Assembly (NCBI RefSeq): GCF_963576615.1
Contig: NC_088708.1
Span: forward strand, 62,536,672 to 62,600,671
DNA from: Watersipora subatra
Lineage: Eukaryota > Bryozoa > Gymnolaemata > Cheilostomatida > Watersiporidae
DNA: 64,000 nucleotides
Direction of reading: 5' to 3'
The position numbers and the translations under genes are program-made. The notes under the pieces were generated by a model that was not told where the DNA came from, made no database searches, and was given only the letters and a program-made list of their open reading frames with translations. The first letter of the stretch is position 1; every line of letters starts with the position of its first letter. This document shows positions 24,020 through 36,357 of the stretch, one piece after another.

Positions 24020-27000
24020 GTCTTTAGTTTCTTTAATAATAGCCGAGCCAGGAGAAATTTATCTACAGAGAGGAAAACAGAGTTAATATACTGAAATAAC
24101 TAAATGTAGTCATACAATAACTACTGAACATCCTAGAGAAGCAACTGGGAGCATAACCATAGCTGTAAAAAGTCTTGAGTAAGAACTCGTGATTATCTTT
24201 CAAGAGCTTGACAATAGCATTTTGTGACTGGCTTTATTCCTATTGTTACAAAAACACACAAAATGCCATGTTCAGATTTCAATTATTCGGAGAAAAGCTT
24301 TAAACAAGGATGATAAAAACAAATAAATGAAACGACAAAAACAATATAATAATGTTGCTAGCAATGTAATAATAAATAGATTGCAAACACTAATACATCT
24401 GGTTCTCTGCTTTAGAATTTATAACTTGATAAACCGAGCATTTGCCTACACATGCCCTAAATACACTATCATCTTCATGTTTATTCCGTTTCCTTTATAC
24501 ACAGCGTGATGGTTGGAAGAAGTTAGATAGAATTATCTGCTTGCAGTTGGTCTTATCAAAATGTCAAGCTGCACCTTTGAATTGCCAGCTGTCTATGCCT
24601 CAACTAGAACGTTACGTAGCAACCTCAGCTAAGAAAGAACGATAAGTAGTCACTATGGTGACAATTTTTTGGAGACTGGATATGCATAAGGTTGACTGCT
24701 GTTTGGGTGAATGTGAACCTTATGAAAATTTATAGCAGTCTCTTTATAGACCAAAAGCATTTTGCATCATGTGACAATGCATTTAGCGACTACAAACAAT
24801 TCCAACATGAGATATTTGGTTGAGATCAGATTTCTGCTGTGGACTTTAAAAAAGTGAAAAAATTCATGAGAACAAAAGGAAGTCATGGATTGCCACTATT
24901 GTTGGCGAAAAAGGGCGTGAAGAGTTGAAGGTGTGGATGAATTGTGCTGAAAAACAAATGCCACTTGTAAGTGCTGTTTGAAAAAAATAATTTGGTTATG
25001 CTGGCTTACAGAAATGATAAAGTGCCTATATATTCTTCATCACAGGATCTGAAAGACTTTATTCTTACAAGGTCCACACCTTCCATTAGGTGGGAAAATA
25101 CCCCTTGCTCGGAGCACAACTTATCTCCCAAAGATAGATGTGTAAAAGCACCTAGTTTGATTAAGATGTAGGCTTCCTATCAGTCCCATGTAAACATATA
25201 CATTTACCTCAATAGTCAAGTTATGCAGAGGGATCCCCCTGTTGAACATGAAATACACCTCAGAGTACACTAGTTGCAAATGTGACCAAGTATGAGATAC
25301 AAAAAATATCAAAAAGCATCTGAGTCGCAGATACACCACAGTTCACGGATGCAGAGAAATTTCAACGTTCTGAAGAGAGTTCTGGGAGTGTCAGAATCAC
25401 CTAGGTTGGTAGCATTAACACCAACATTATCAAACACATGCACATTATTTCATATTCGACAACCAAAGTGAAGCCCACAGAATTGCTGGGGCAAACGTTT
25501 CTTTAACGAAAAAAATTGTGTTTAAATTTGCACTGCTACTATTAGTGCACACTTCCAATGCAAAGAATACATTGGTAAATGTACTTATTGTGTATTTTCA
25601 GATGGTTGTCATCTTGGAAAGTTGTTAATCAGAATCTTTGCAATATCCAAGGTTTAAATGACATCTTTAAAAAGTTAGATTAAATGTAAGCTGTATTAGT
25701 ATGGTGAACTAGGAAAAAACATTTTACAGTCAGCATGACTGTGGCAGCGAGACTCCTTTATTTACAAACTACACGAAGATGAGAAGTCCAATTGAGTCAA
25801 ATACTTCATCAGGGTTTCAATTAAATTTAAAGTTTTATAGCCCTTATTTTTTCTAAATATTGAATTAATATTATGCCTGCTATATTTTATATAAATTTTA
25901 ACACTTAAAATAGCCAGAGAGGATGTGAAGGCATCTTTAAGGCTTTTTAAAATGAATAAAACCAATGTTTGAAAGGTCACACAGTCACAGAGAATGAACA
26001 CATACCAATTCAACAAACACTTTAGGTTGCCCACACCATTTATATAACATGTTTTTTCTCCAAGCTTGAGTATTACAAGTTTACACAAGGTGTTCTGACT
26101 GATGGACTACAAGTGAGTGCCAGTTGCTACAGCATAAGTTTAACATTCTTAGTAGAATCTGCATTGAAACAGTAATACAAGCTGTGACTTTATTTTTTCC
26201 TTGCACCCTAAATATTGGCTTGCACTTATCTACACCCCTTTTTGCCAAAACTGATGTTATCATGTACCAAATATTTTTGCAAAGACATACATTGTTCATG
26301 CGGCATTATAGACACAAACACTAGTGACATCTGCAGTACAGACCTGTGCATACCGTGACTCACAGATACTAAAGTTTTCATTCATGCGCCATGTTTCTCC
26401 ATTCAAGTTTCGTATAAGGACATCGGTCCAGTATACTTGTGACAACTTGGAAAGAATGTATAATGCTAGGAGGCATATGTGAAAGGCTTGATCTTATGAC
26501 GACTGTTGGCTTTTGGATGCCTGATTTGCTGCATGACTTACTCCGAGTATCTTTGTAAGATCTTCATGCTTTGCAGACGCGTACAATTAAAAGTGATTGG
26601 CACGATTTTTGTGCATTACTCAGCGATACTAAAATCTAGTAGTTCCGTATGGCTTCAGTTTGGTTTGTCAAACCAACAATGCTGTTGACAACCAATTAGA
26701 ATATCGTACACTGTCCGGTTACTTCAGTGCGTTGTTATTTATGTGAATAGAAGTGAGCTTTTAAATACTGCTTTCTATGCTTGAAATTTTTAATACATTT
26801 TTTAGTCTTTTATATTTCATTATGCTGGTTGTGAGCTACAATCTACCATTTTACTTAGTATTTAACAAGTAACTGTTGATGGAAAAGTCATGGAAGATTT
26901 CCATGCGGCTTCATCACATTTATACCACAATGGAAATAAACCTTCACTGAAAAACTTCTGATGTCATAGTTGTCGCCTCACGAATCCAATACAACTAGAG

Positions 27001-27145
27001 ATATCATTGCTTCAACTGTCTGATTCATCACAACTTGTGGGATTTTACAAACCTATCTCAAAACTACTGAAATTTGAAATCCCTACTGCATTTATAGTCA
27101 GTAGCTCTGCATTGTCATTTTCTAGCCTTTTCAAGTCAAGCTAAA
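24020..27145. other. Intergenic, no confident gene
   Basis: Contains the presumed SMYD4 5' UTR/promoter side and about 3 kb of AT-rich DNA. A short coding-like stretch around 24830-24960 (reading with KKVKKFMRTKGSHGLP, then frame-shifted) could be a decayed exon or transposon fragment. I see no supported open gene. Confidence 0.4.
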
Positions 27146-27147
27146 TA

Positions 27148-27214
27148 GGCTATCAGCCAAGATATAAAAAGGTGCTTAGTTTTTTGATTTCGTGGGCACC
27201 TTCTTTCAGATGGA
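27148..27214 (+). repeat. Left terminal inverted repeat of the PIN/CXC element
   Basis: Begins GGCTATCAGCCAAG and closes with GCACCTTCTTTCAGATGGA; the middle is diverged from the right copy. Confidence 0.75.
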
Positions 27215-27500
27215 AGATTCCTTCAATTTATACTAATTGAAGTATGTAGATTTCAAATCTGATGAGTGACTCTGGATGTGATTCCCATTTTTTTGTAAAA
27301 CCGAATTTGCATATAAATCGGTAATTGTCTCCACCTAAAATATGAACATATGTGATTTTCAGGGCCGAATAGCAATAAAAATACAATTTATAGCAAAATA
27401 TATATTTACTATCATATCCAAGCCTACAATAGAAACTCTGTACCTGACATGAATAAAACAACTTCACATAACTTCAGACGAATACTGGTATCATTTTGAG

Positions 27501-28906
27501 TTATTCCACATCACTTTCAGCATCACTGTCCTCATTTGCATCTACATCAGATTCTGTGTCTTCAGCATTCTGGCAATCAAGGCAACCACAGAGCTCAGTA
27601 CATGGTAGCTTGGCAGTTTTGCATGCACATTTGTTGCTCATACAGCCAGTTTTCTTGCATTTGCATACAACAGATTGTATCACATTATCTGATGCAAGCA
27701 CCCCACTGTGCCACTTGATAGAATAGTCTGCCTCATCATTCTCAAGAGTCCATCCATGATTTATTGGTGGTGGTGCATCAATGGAAGCTTCAGTTGCAGA
27801 CTTCCATATACTGGCAACATAATTCGCTCTTTTCACGTGTTCTACTAGAGATTCTTTACATGGGGGAAGAGATGAGCTCACACCAGATTTGGCAATAAAT
27901 ACTTTATAGCGTAACCGATTTATGTCCGACCCGTCTTCCTGGCCATACAGTTGACAAGTATAGGCCTCGCAAAGATTGATCACCTCATCTGTGTTGAATA
28001 AATTTCCCAGTGAATTCATGGCCTGCTGGCACTTGGCATCTGTTTTTATGAGTTTGTAGTGTGTTTTTTTTCCCTTGCCAGCAAATGAGGATACTGCATC
28101 ACAGCCCGAAAAAGCGTGAACTCCGATGAGGGCATCCACTACATTATCACCCAGATTTCCTGCCATCTTAGTGACATCCAGCAACCTTCTCTTCTCTCTG
28201 GTCCCAGTTAAGATGGCCCATTGAAACTTGACCTTCCTGCAGTGGAATATTGCCATAACAGCTACGTCCGTATCTGACGATTCTATGATCACAGGCCCAC
28301 CTGCATGAGCTGCATGTAATATAAGACGTGTATCGGCCTCCTCGTGATCAGTGGCTAGGCATCTTACTTCCCCAGCAATAGGTAGTTGGTTTGGTGTAAA
28401 CATCAGACTCACACATGTGGTTTTGGTGGTGGCATACAATGTTAGTGTTGTGTCTCTTGTTAATGATCTCCAATGGCTCACCAGAAACTCCAGCATAGAC
28501 TCTTTGTTTTTTCTAGACCTGAGATAGGAGCGCCAATCTTTTGGCACGTTGACTTCGCTGTTGGTTATGTGCAGGCAGTGTTGATGCTTGATGTCTCCTC
28601 TTCTACTTCTCTCACCACCTTTGATGCTACGCTGGTAGTAGTTGTCGATAACAAAATCAACTCGAGCTGCTTTGTACTTTTTCCCACGAGCTATCAGCAT
28701 GTCTAAAATCACCTCGCCAAGTTTCCCAAAGGTAGCTGGAATAGCATTGGCTGACAGAGCCTGGATCATGGCCATAGCATCAATTATGATTGCATCCACA
28801 ACATCTAAAGTTTCAATAATGCAGTCATTGCAGTCAGCTTCAAGAGCTTGCATTAGTGTTGACTTGTTGGTTTTTGACATTGATCCGTCAGCAGCTGCCA
28901 GTGGCA
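27501..28906 (-). CDS. Last exon: PIN/FEN1-like acidic motifs and C-terminal CXC (Tesmin/TSO1-like) domain
   Basis: 467 codons, open throughout. Motifs: HEEADTRLILHAAHA (about residue 190), IIESSDTDVAVMA (about 210) and VHAFSGCDAVSSFAGKGKK (about 265). The spacing and residues resemble the acidic cluster and GCD-x-GIG-like helix-turn segment of FEN1/XPG-type PIN nucleases. Near the C terminus VCKCKKTGCMSNKCACK and CTELCGCLDC form a cysteine-rich CXC cluster like that of Tesmin/TSO1 DNA-binding proteins, followed by an acidic tail. Nuclease assignment is inference from motifs only. Confidence 0.65.
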
Positions 28907-31900
28907 CTGAAACACTAAAGAGCGGATGTGATAGAATTGATTCTAGATCAATAGGTCTTGATTTGCTGATTATCAGAAGTCTGGCAACCTGTCACTGGCA
29001 TGCATGGCAGCTTTTGCTTGCTGAGAGGTTTTCCTTTTGTTGGGTTGAAGAAAAGTAGAGAGCTTAGATGCCTTAATAGAAGTGAAAAAATCCACTGAGC
29101 CCGTCTGTATTCTTTGTTCCACAAAATCTTTCAATTTTGTCTCACCCACAGTCTGGACGCTCAGGAGATCTTTCAAAACTTTAGCAGGGGCGACATAGCC
29201 AGACATAAGACTGATAAGATCCTTGCCGTCATGCTTAAAAGGATTGATGAATGCCTTGATACTAGTGATCACTTTCTGTATGTCAGATTCATCTTTCTTC
29301 ATCCTGGTAAAAAAATAATAATAAAATTATTCACCCATGATATAATTTCAATTTTTTTTCTTTCTGAATTGGCTCAATGAAGATTCAAAGGCAGATTATT
29401 TCATAAGATTAAAATTCAAATTGATGATTGCAATACAAATTAGGCTCTTGAGCTTTTCGTGGGTGTAGAAACCTAGCGCTTGTTGGTGTGATGTGGCATC
29501 AGAGAGTTGTTAATGTATGCGATTTCGATAATTTGCAAACATGCAACACCAAATATCAATCTTTGGCAGGTAGCGAATCTCAAGGGTGTGTAATTTGCTT
29601 ATGTGAAGTTTACCTCTGCTCTGTGAGTTCTGAATGAACAGTTCCTGAGGTTTGCATGTTCCCCATTCGTTCACATTCACCGGAAATGGCAGCCCTCTCT
29701 GACTGAGTTTGATACCATCGCTGCATTGCATCTAAATGATTTAAGACAGGAACATTATTATCATAATGGCTACATACATGTAGGAGCACAATGTAAATTT
29801 CTAACGAACTATGAGTCCTTGCTTTCAATTTATTTACTGTTTGAACTGTGTACATACATCTGCTTAGATTAAGAAACTAAGAAGCTCAGGTAAAAATACT
29901 GCAGGTGAACAGACAACTACCAACACTTGTATGTTTCCTCCAACCATTTCATAACATTAACATAATTTTACCTTATAGTGATACTTACCCCTTTTTAAAG
30001 TCACTCCCTTCAAGCCACCAGTAGTCTTCGTATCTCTATTCACTGTCTGCTCAATTCCCTGGTCAGCGGATATGCTGCTGAAAGCCAGACAGTCACTACG
30101 CTGGAGTGTCCAAGACCCAGTCTCACAGAGTGCCTGGTATATCTCAGGATGAGTTGCAGGAAGTTGCACCATCTCATGCCAGTATGCTGTCCCATATCTA
30201 TAAGAAAACCAAAAAAAGGAGTAATATAGATCTCATATTTTGTAGCTATCAAATGAAATTGCTGGAACACTTTGTTTCAACTGGGTTCTAGCTATCATAG
30301 TTTCTGCCTGCTGAATGATAAAGCAATAAAAATATGAGTCAAAAGTGAGGGATTAGTCAAATGAAAATTTATATATTTTCAGTTGTAATCATAACCAGAG
30401 CTCCAATTGACAGGTACATGTACCAACCTTGCATAGTTTGGTCGATCAAGTGAGAAGAAGAATGGTAACATCAATCTGAAGGCTTGCACATGTGCATCCC
30501 AGTCTGATTCACGAGTAGCTCTAACAAACATCAAGAGTAACTGAATTGCTTGAATGTATGCATACCAGTAGGCAAACATGGGAGATTCTTGGCTTTTGGT
30601 GGTAACATAGTTTTTAAACAGTTCATAAACTTCAAGTAATTGGGGAGGACAGAAAGCTCGATGGTTACCGTTGATCACTAACTCAGCTAGATCTCTGTAT
30701 GTCTGTGCGGACAGCTCATCTAAGGTTTCACTAAAGCTTTGTAGAAGTAGCCGTGATAGACTCTCGTACATGACCTTGTGGGCACGAATGGAGCGATTGT
30801 AGTTGTGTCCATTTAGTACACTAGGCATAGATCGTTGTGCAACTATGTCTGCCTCGATGAGCACATCCTCTAAGCCTGAAAGTTTGAACATTTTACCAAT
30901 TGCTCCCATGAAAGCCATGCAAGTGTGAAACTCTCCCATTCGAAGGACAAGGCGTTTCTGGTACAGATCATTCTTCCATCTTATTTCCTGGGCTTTGCTG
31001 TAAAGTGCCTGATCAAAGACCACTACCACTGCCGTTAGATCAAAATCACTGGCTTTTTCAATGCACTGGTTTAACACATGGGAAACAGTAGACATGTCAT
31101 TAGGTGGCGCCTCAATGTTCTTCAAATAATGAAGACTTGATTTCTGAAGTAACACATCTGCTTTACACACTACATTCTTTTGATAGCCTGTCCATCCGGG
31201 GAGTAGACTTTTTGACTTTGATTTGGCTATGATGTATTTGAGCTCTTTCAAACACATGGTCATTTTCCTTTTGTTGGTCTGTAGTGATTTCTGCTGCTGT
31301 CCTAGTTACTGGAACACCAACCCGTTTGCCTTGGATGTATGGTTGAAGTACTACTGGATTGCTCCTTAGTGTTCTTTGTCTGCGTGATATACAAGTAGGT
31401 GTGGAATAGGGTAGATCAGTGAATGAGTCTGTGTGTGAGTGCTGCTGAAACATAATGCCATTCATTTGGTGTGTGGTGCCGGCCCCAGAGAGAGTTTCTT
31501 CTGTAAAATCGATATTGTCATATACCAGTATTAGTAGCTTGCCTTTACAGAAAAGTCTCGGAATTTTTACAGGGTTCTCCTCTATATCCTTAGTAATGGC
31601 AGTCTCAGCCCTAGTTACACTGTCGTAACTGACACAGTGTCCTAAGGAATGCAATAGTCTGATAATATCTGAGGATCCTGTTCGGTGTTTCAGTGTCAAG
31701 CCAAGGGCTAATGACTTAGGTGTTTGTGTCCTACCATGACTTTCTAGATGGATTATGTCTTGACATATTGACAGCAATTTTGAGTGAGATGATTGTGTCA
31801 GCTGGTTAAATTCCAAATGATTAGGCAGGTCATTTCTGTCCGATAATCCACATACAGATGACAGAAAGTTGTAGAGGAGAGGGGGGGCTGCTTGTTCTGC

Positions 31901-34380
31901 AGATTCTAGATTTAAATTGAGGCTGCTTGGAGGCCATTGCGGCTTATATATGTGAGATTTTATAGCATCACTTAACTCGAAAGCTCCATACAAGAAATTT
32001 TGCCCAGACATTGCATTGATATTTGCATGGCTTGAGTGTCGAGAGTTTATTCTTAAGCTGGGATCGGTCTCAGATATCGAGGTAGGAATGTCACTTATGC
32101 TGGGATCGGTCTCAGATATGGAGGTAGAAATGTCATTCATGTGAGTGCTATCTAATAAAGATGTCATATTTGGCGGATTGTGACCTATTTCTGATCCAGA
32201 ATCCTCCGCAGAGGAGCTGTCGCTCAGTATTGACTGCACCAAATCACCCATCTTCGCATCTTTAAAGTAGACGATCTCCTTCTCATTGCATCTCTTAGAC
32301 TTTTCAAAAATGAGGTTATCATACTTCTGCACAAGCTTGGATTTGATCTGCCCATTTCTAAAACAGTAAATGTAACTGTAAATGTAACTGTGTGCAAATT
32401 ATTTTCCCCTCCCAAACCCCTATGGCTCTCAGTCATCACTTGATAAACCTGCAACTTTTGAAAAATACACATGAGATAGTCCGAGGCAAGCACACAAAAT
32501 ATCTAAATATCAGCTTACTACTGAATGTAACTGGATATGGACTTCTGGTCTCACCTTGCAAGTTTAGTGTCACTGTACTTATTGAACAGTTTAATGACAT
32601 CCCTAATAGTCATGAACATATTTTCTGACATCAGTCTCTGGTCAATTTCTAAGCAAAATTCTTGAGGCAGCTGATTACTTCCTTCTCTCATATCATGCTG
32701 CTGAGCATCAATGCTAAACAAAGAAAAAGAGAATGTAAGAATTATATTACGATGTCAATAACACATTAAATCATATGATTTGCGAGCTAGTCATATTCAG
32801 TGAACAGTACCACCCTTTAACCCATAATAACAATAAGACCACAACACAGCACAGCCCACCAAATATTTGGATTGTCTCAGGAATGGCACCAAATCACAGT
32901 TCTCTAAATCATTATTTGAAGGGAAATATGGAAACTGATAGATTGTGATTTGTTAGCAGGTTAATGTTATTCACAATCATTGCAAACACACAACTAGTCT
33001 CACACAGTGACATATACTTTACCTGTATGCTTATTTCATGCTAAAAGACAATAATTATCAATTATATTACAACGTAACACCTTATGGTTACCATAGATTC
33101 ATTTTACAAGAAAAGACTTAACAAATGAATGGAATGATACATAAAATCAATACAACATCGTTCAAGTTTTACCAAATTTAAACTTTGTCATGCGCATTTT
33201 ATTGAGCTTGAATAAGTGATGTGAAATCTGCCATACTGTTTTCTTTCAGTAGCGGAGATGTAGGTATAATCTCTGTGGCATTTCTTGTGATAATGCATCT
33301 CTGAAGCAATAGGATCTTTGACAAAGTGCATAAGTATGCGGTTATCTTGCTTCTGTCTTGCTGCATTCTTTAGACCACCTACAGAGCAGAAAGCATATGA
33401 CATGTCTTTGTGTAACAGTAGGCTACAATGTTTTGAATTTATAATCCATGCTATGGGAAAACACAACCTTGCTAAACTTCTGAGTGCAGTCTGTTTTTCA
33501 TGACTATTTCTAATCATAGCCCAAATAACTCACCTGCATGAACAGTTTCAGCTCGCATGAGTTTGTCAAGTACTGTCTTCGATTTTACAGACAAGTATCT
33601 GGTGCGTTTCTCGCAGATCACACATACTTTTTCCAATACAGGCTTACTTGTGGACAGCTTCACATTACTTGCTGATCTTAATGTTTTCTTTGGCGGAGGG
33701 AATACGGAAATGTCTCCTGGGTCATCTGCCACTGACAACTGTGGTAAAAAAGAAAGATAATTTTTCAGACCACATGACAAAACAGGGACATAAAATGCAT
33801 TCACAAGCCAAATCAAACTTACTGGGAGGGTAACCCAATCAGTGCTGGAAAAGTGGATATAATTTTTTATCTCTTTTAATCTAACTTCTCAAGCACTTAA
33901 CTGCAATGAGTTTGTCTGTACTCTGTGTGAAATTGAATGAAAGAGATACACTGAGAACCTGACACACAACATGACAGGATCTCGGCAGGATTGGGTAGTG
34001 CTACTTAAAATTACCTCTGAGTAGTTCCTCTTTGCTTTCTCAAGCTTGCTTTTATTAACTAATTTGGAGTAGCAATTCTTGTGGATAGTTGCTCCAACCA
34101 CCAATAAATCTTCTTCTTTTAGTCTAGCACACACAGTCTTCTCAGGTTCTTTGTTAAGTTCTATCCATTGGTGGACAAAATTATGTAGCACTGAGGCTGA
34201 ATAGTCAGTTAAATTAATTAAGGCACCTTTGGTGCTTTCAAAGTGAGCCACACAAGCCATCACAGACAAACAACACAGACGAATATCGTCATGCTTACAG
34301 TTCTGTAATGTGATAGCTTGTCTCGGCTGACCTGTCCCAGTTATAGAATGAAATCTGATTGGTTAAGAAGAAAAAATTTA
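27501..34380 (-). CDS. Multi-exon uncharacterised metazoan family protein with PIN/FEN-like and CXC motifs, one frameshift
   Basis: Minus-strand exons inferred from splice sites and phase: about 34380-34015, 33738-33534, 33378-about 33238, 32713-32555, 32357-30428, 30197-29989, 29731-29614, 29303-28996, 28906-27501. Recognisable family segments in order: Cys-containing CVICEK, the HYHKKCHRDYT motif, DNIDFTEETLSGAGTTH, RMGEFHTCMAFMGAIGKMF, DRPNYAR, LPATHPEIY, then the nuclease-like and CXC exon. From memory, many closely similar uncharacterised proteins occur as multicopy families in cnidarians, molluscs and brachiopods. The 1930-nt exon switches frame once between about 31263 and 31163, so this copy is probably inactive or has a sequence error. 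The 5' end has no clear ATG. Function is not established. Confidence 0.65.
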
Positions 34381-34528
34381 CCGATAAAAACGATCGTTTT
34401 TGAGAGAAGACAACTCTTTATTCATGAAATTTGTTTCATCAATTTGACATAGACCTGGGAATTATATGTTGAGTCACTCATCAGATTCATAATCAGCACC
34501 CTCAAAATACCCTGTAGGGAAAGTTTCA

Positions 34529-34585
34529 TCCATCTGAAAGAAGGTGCTCACGAACTTGCAAGATAAATTGCCTTGGCTGATAGCC
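34529..34585 (-). repeat. Right terminal inverted repeat of the PIN/CXC element
   Basis: Reverse complement begins GGCTATCAGCCAAGG and closes with GCACCTTCTTTCAGATGGA, matching the left end at both blocks. Confidence 0.75.
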
Positions 34586-34587
34586 TA

Positions 34588-35744
34588 AAAATGCTTCTGT
34601 TCGATCGGCATATTTATTGAACAAAGAATTTATTGCTACCAGTCGTCAAATAGTTTATGCAACTGCCCAATGCTAGGTTGTTATGCCCATGTTATATTCC
34701 AATGTTTGTGAAGGTAGTAATGCCAATGGGTGTCGGTTAAAGTTTGGTGTCCTGTCCTTACAGTAATTCAAGTTACCTCTAATGTTGACATACTATTGGG
34801 TGTGGGCATGAAAAAGCGTAGAGTATTCGTGCACGTTTAAATCAGATTGGGTAAATGAATTTTCTATCATACAAAAACTGAGACCGTTTATGTAAAGTTC
34901 TTTGTTCAATGTAAAATTTTATCTTGCCATTGATGGCCGCTTGTCTATTGTCGCATCGCTGCCAGTCAGGTCATGACCCAATGTGCTTACTGCTTTAATC
35001 ACCTTGTTTTTAAAATAGCTATATACTCCCATATTACTAGAACATTAGTGAACCTTTTACACCGGAACAGCCACCACAGCCACATAGAGTTTATTACTTT
35101 GCCAAACCGCTGACCGTGTCCTCCCAATTGCAATATACTCTGAATCACCATTTTCCTTTTTGTTTTTAGCATAGGTTTTATCTTTCTTGGCATTTTAGTC
35201 TAACACCTCATAGAATGAGGTTGCACAGAATTTTTGTTTCTGTTCACTTACTATATTACTGTTTTTTAATATTCACCCAGAGAGACATACTTATACATAT
35301 TTACTCAGCCACATTTTAACTCTCTCCTGGATAAGGTGATAGAGGTATGTACTCATTATAAATTTGTTTTTATTCAATATTTGACTTTTTAAAAGATTCT
35401 TTAAATATTGTTAAAAACATTTGATGTCATATTGATATTATATGTACTCTTGTTATTATATAGCATTCTTGTTTGCGTTATTTTATCTTTATGTTTCATA
35501 TTATAATTTGTAGTTTTACAAATTAAAACTACAAATTTTAGTGTCTACGTCTATAACAGCAAATAGAATTATCTAACAAATGACACCCGTTCGAAACTCC
35601 ACGTTGTCTCTGGGAGGGCAGTTACAGTTTACAAACTTTCATTTGGTTTTACTTCAATAATTTCAGATGAAATAGCATAGCAGTTTCCAAGGACTTCTAT
35701 TATGATTATTAATTGAAAATGCATGTACTATTATCAAGTATGTA
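34588..35744. other. Intergenic, no gene seen
   Basis: AT-rich. It holds a short palindrome near 35505-35540 (TTGTAGTTTTACAAATTAAA with its complement) and otherwise nothing I can identify. Confidence 0.5.
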
Positions 35745-36357
35745 CAGGGGGTCCTCGGGTTACGACCATCCCGACTTACGCCATTTCGCCGTTACGATGC
35801 GCCACCCCATAAGAATTATAAAAAACATTAAAACGCGTTTCTAACTTACACTGTTTTGCGTTGTAAGAAAAGTAACCAACAGCAAACTAGTTCCTCTCGC
35901 GAAGCGGACGAATACGCTATGAGGCAGAGCTAGTTGAAGACGATGGTGTCACTCTGTTTCAGTGGTACGCCATATTTGTTGTGTCTCGCCGTTCTCTCAC
36001 GTGTTTATTGTTTCTTTTAACTTTTTACCCTTCGTTATGGCTTCAAAACGTAAGTCAGATGCTTGTGATAGTAGTGCATCAAAGAAAAGAAAGGCCATCA
36101 CTATGGAAATAAAAGTAGACATTATTAAGCGCTCCAAAAACGGTGAAACTGCAACGAGCATTGGCCAGTCGCTTTGCTTTAGTTGTTCTACTGTGGCTAC
36201 TATTTTGAGGGAACAAGAGCGCATAGTTGAACAAGTTAAAATATCTGCACTGATGAAATCAACAGTGATAACTAAGCAGCGTAGTTGTTTAATTATGGAA
36301 ATGGAAAGATTATTAGTGTTTTGGTTAGAGGTTCAGTATGTTTTGATGACATTGTAG
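35745..36357 (+). mobile_element. Tigger/pogo-type DNA transposon remnant, 5' end
   Basis: TA followed by CAGGGGGTCCTCGGGTTACG (35745 on) is a typical Tigger terminal repeat. About 290 bp further, an ATG (36037) opens a frame starting MASKRKSDACDSSASKKRKA and continuing with the CENP-B-like helix-turn-helix ITMEIKVDIIKRSKNGETAT. The frame ends at 36357 after about 106 residues, far short of a full transposase, and I find no right terminal repeat. Confidence 0.85.
36037..36357 (+). pseudogene. Truncated Tigger transposase (CENP-B HTH N terminus)
   Basis: 106 codons resembling TIGD1-like transposases up to ERLLVFWLE, after which similarity stops and the frame terminates. The DDE catalytic domain is missing. 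Confidence 0.8.

Larger units (their letters stand above)
27146..34587 (-). mobile_element. Candidate large TIR element carrying a spliced PIN-like/CXC protein gene
   Basis: Left end: TA then GGCTATCAGCCAAG (27148 on). Right end: CTTGGCTGATAGCC then TA (to 34587). A second block, TTCGTG(G/A)GCACCTTC followed by TTTCAGATGGA, is also inverted at both ends (27189-27214 and 34529-34553), so the terminal repeats are bipartite and about 60-67 bp. The intervening 7.4 kb is filled by one minus-strand multi-exon gene running from end to end, with the stop only about 350 bp from the left terminus. TA on both sides fits a 2-bp target duplication but could be chance. I know no named transposon superfamily with this protein. 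Confidence 0.7.

Noticed and set aside
24830..24965. Coding-like stretch (KKVKKFMRTKGSHGLPLLLAKKG)
   Set aside because: It needs a frame change within 50 nt, has no splice context, and I recognise no family; mentioned only as a possible remnant.
28473..29058. Plus-strand open frames opposite the PIN/CXC gene
   Set aside because: They are shadows of the minus-strand exons, which carry the recognisable motifs and splice phases.
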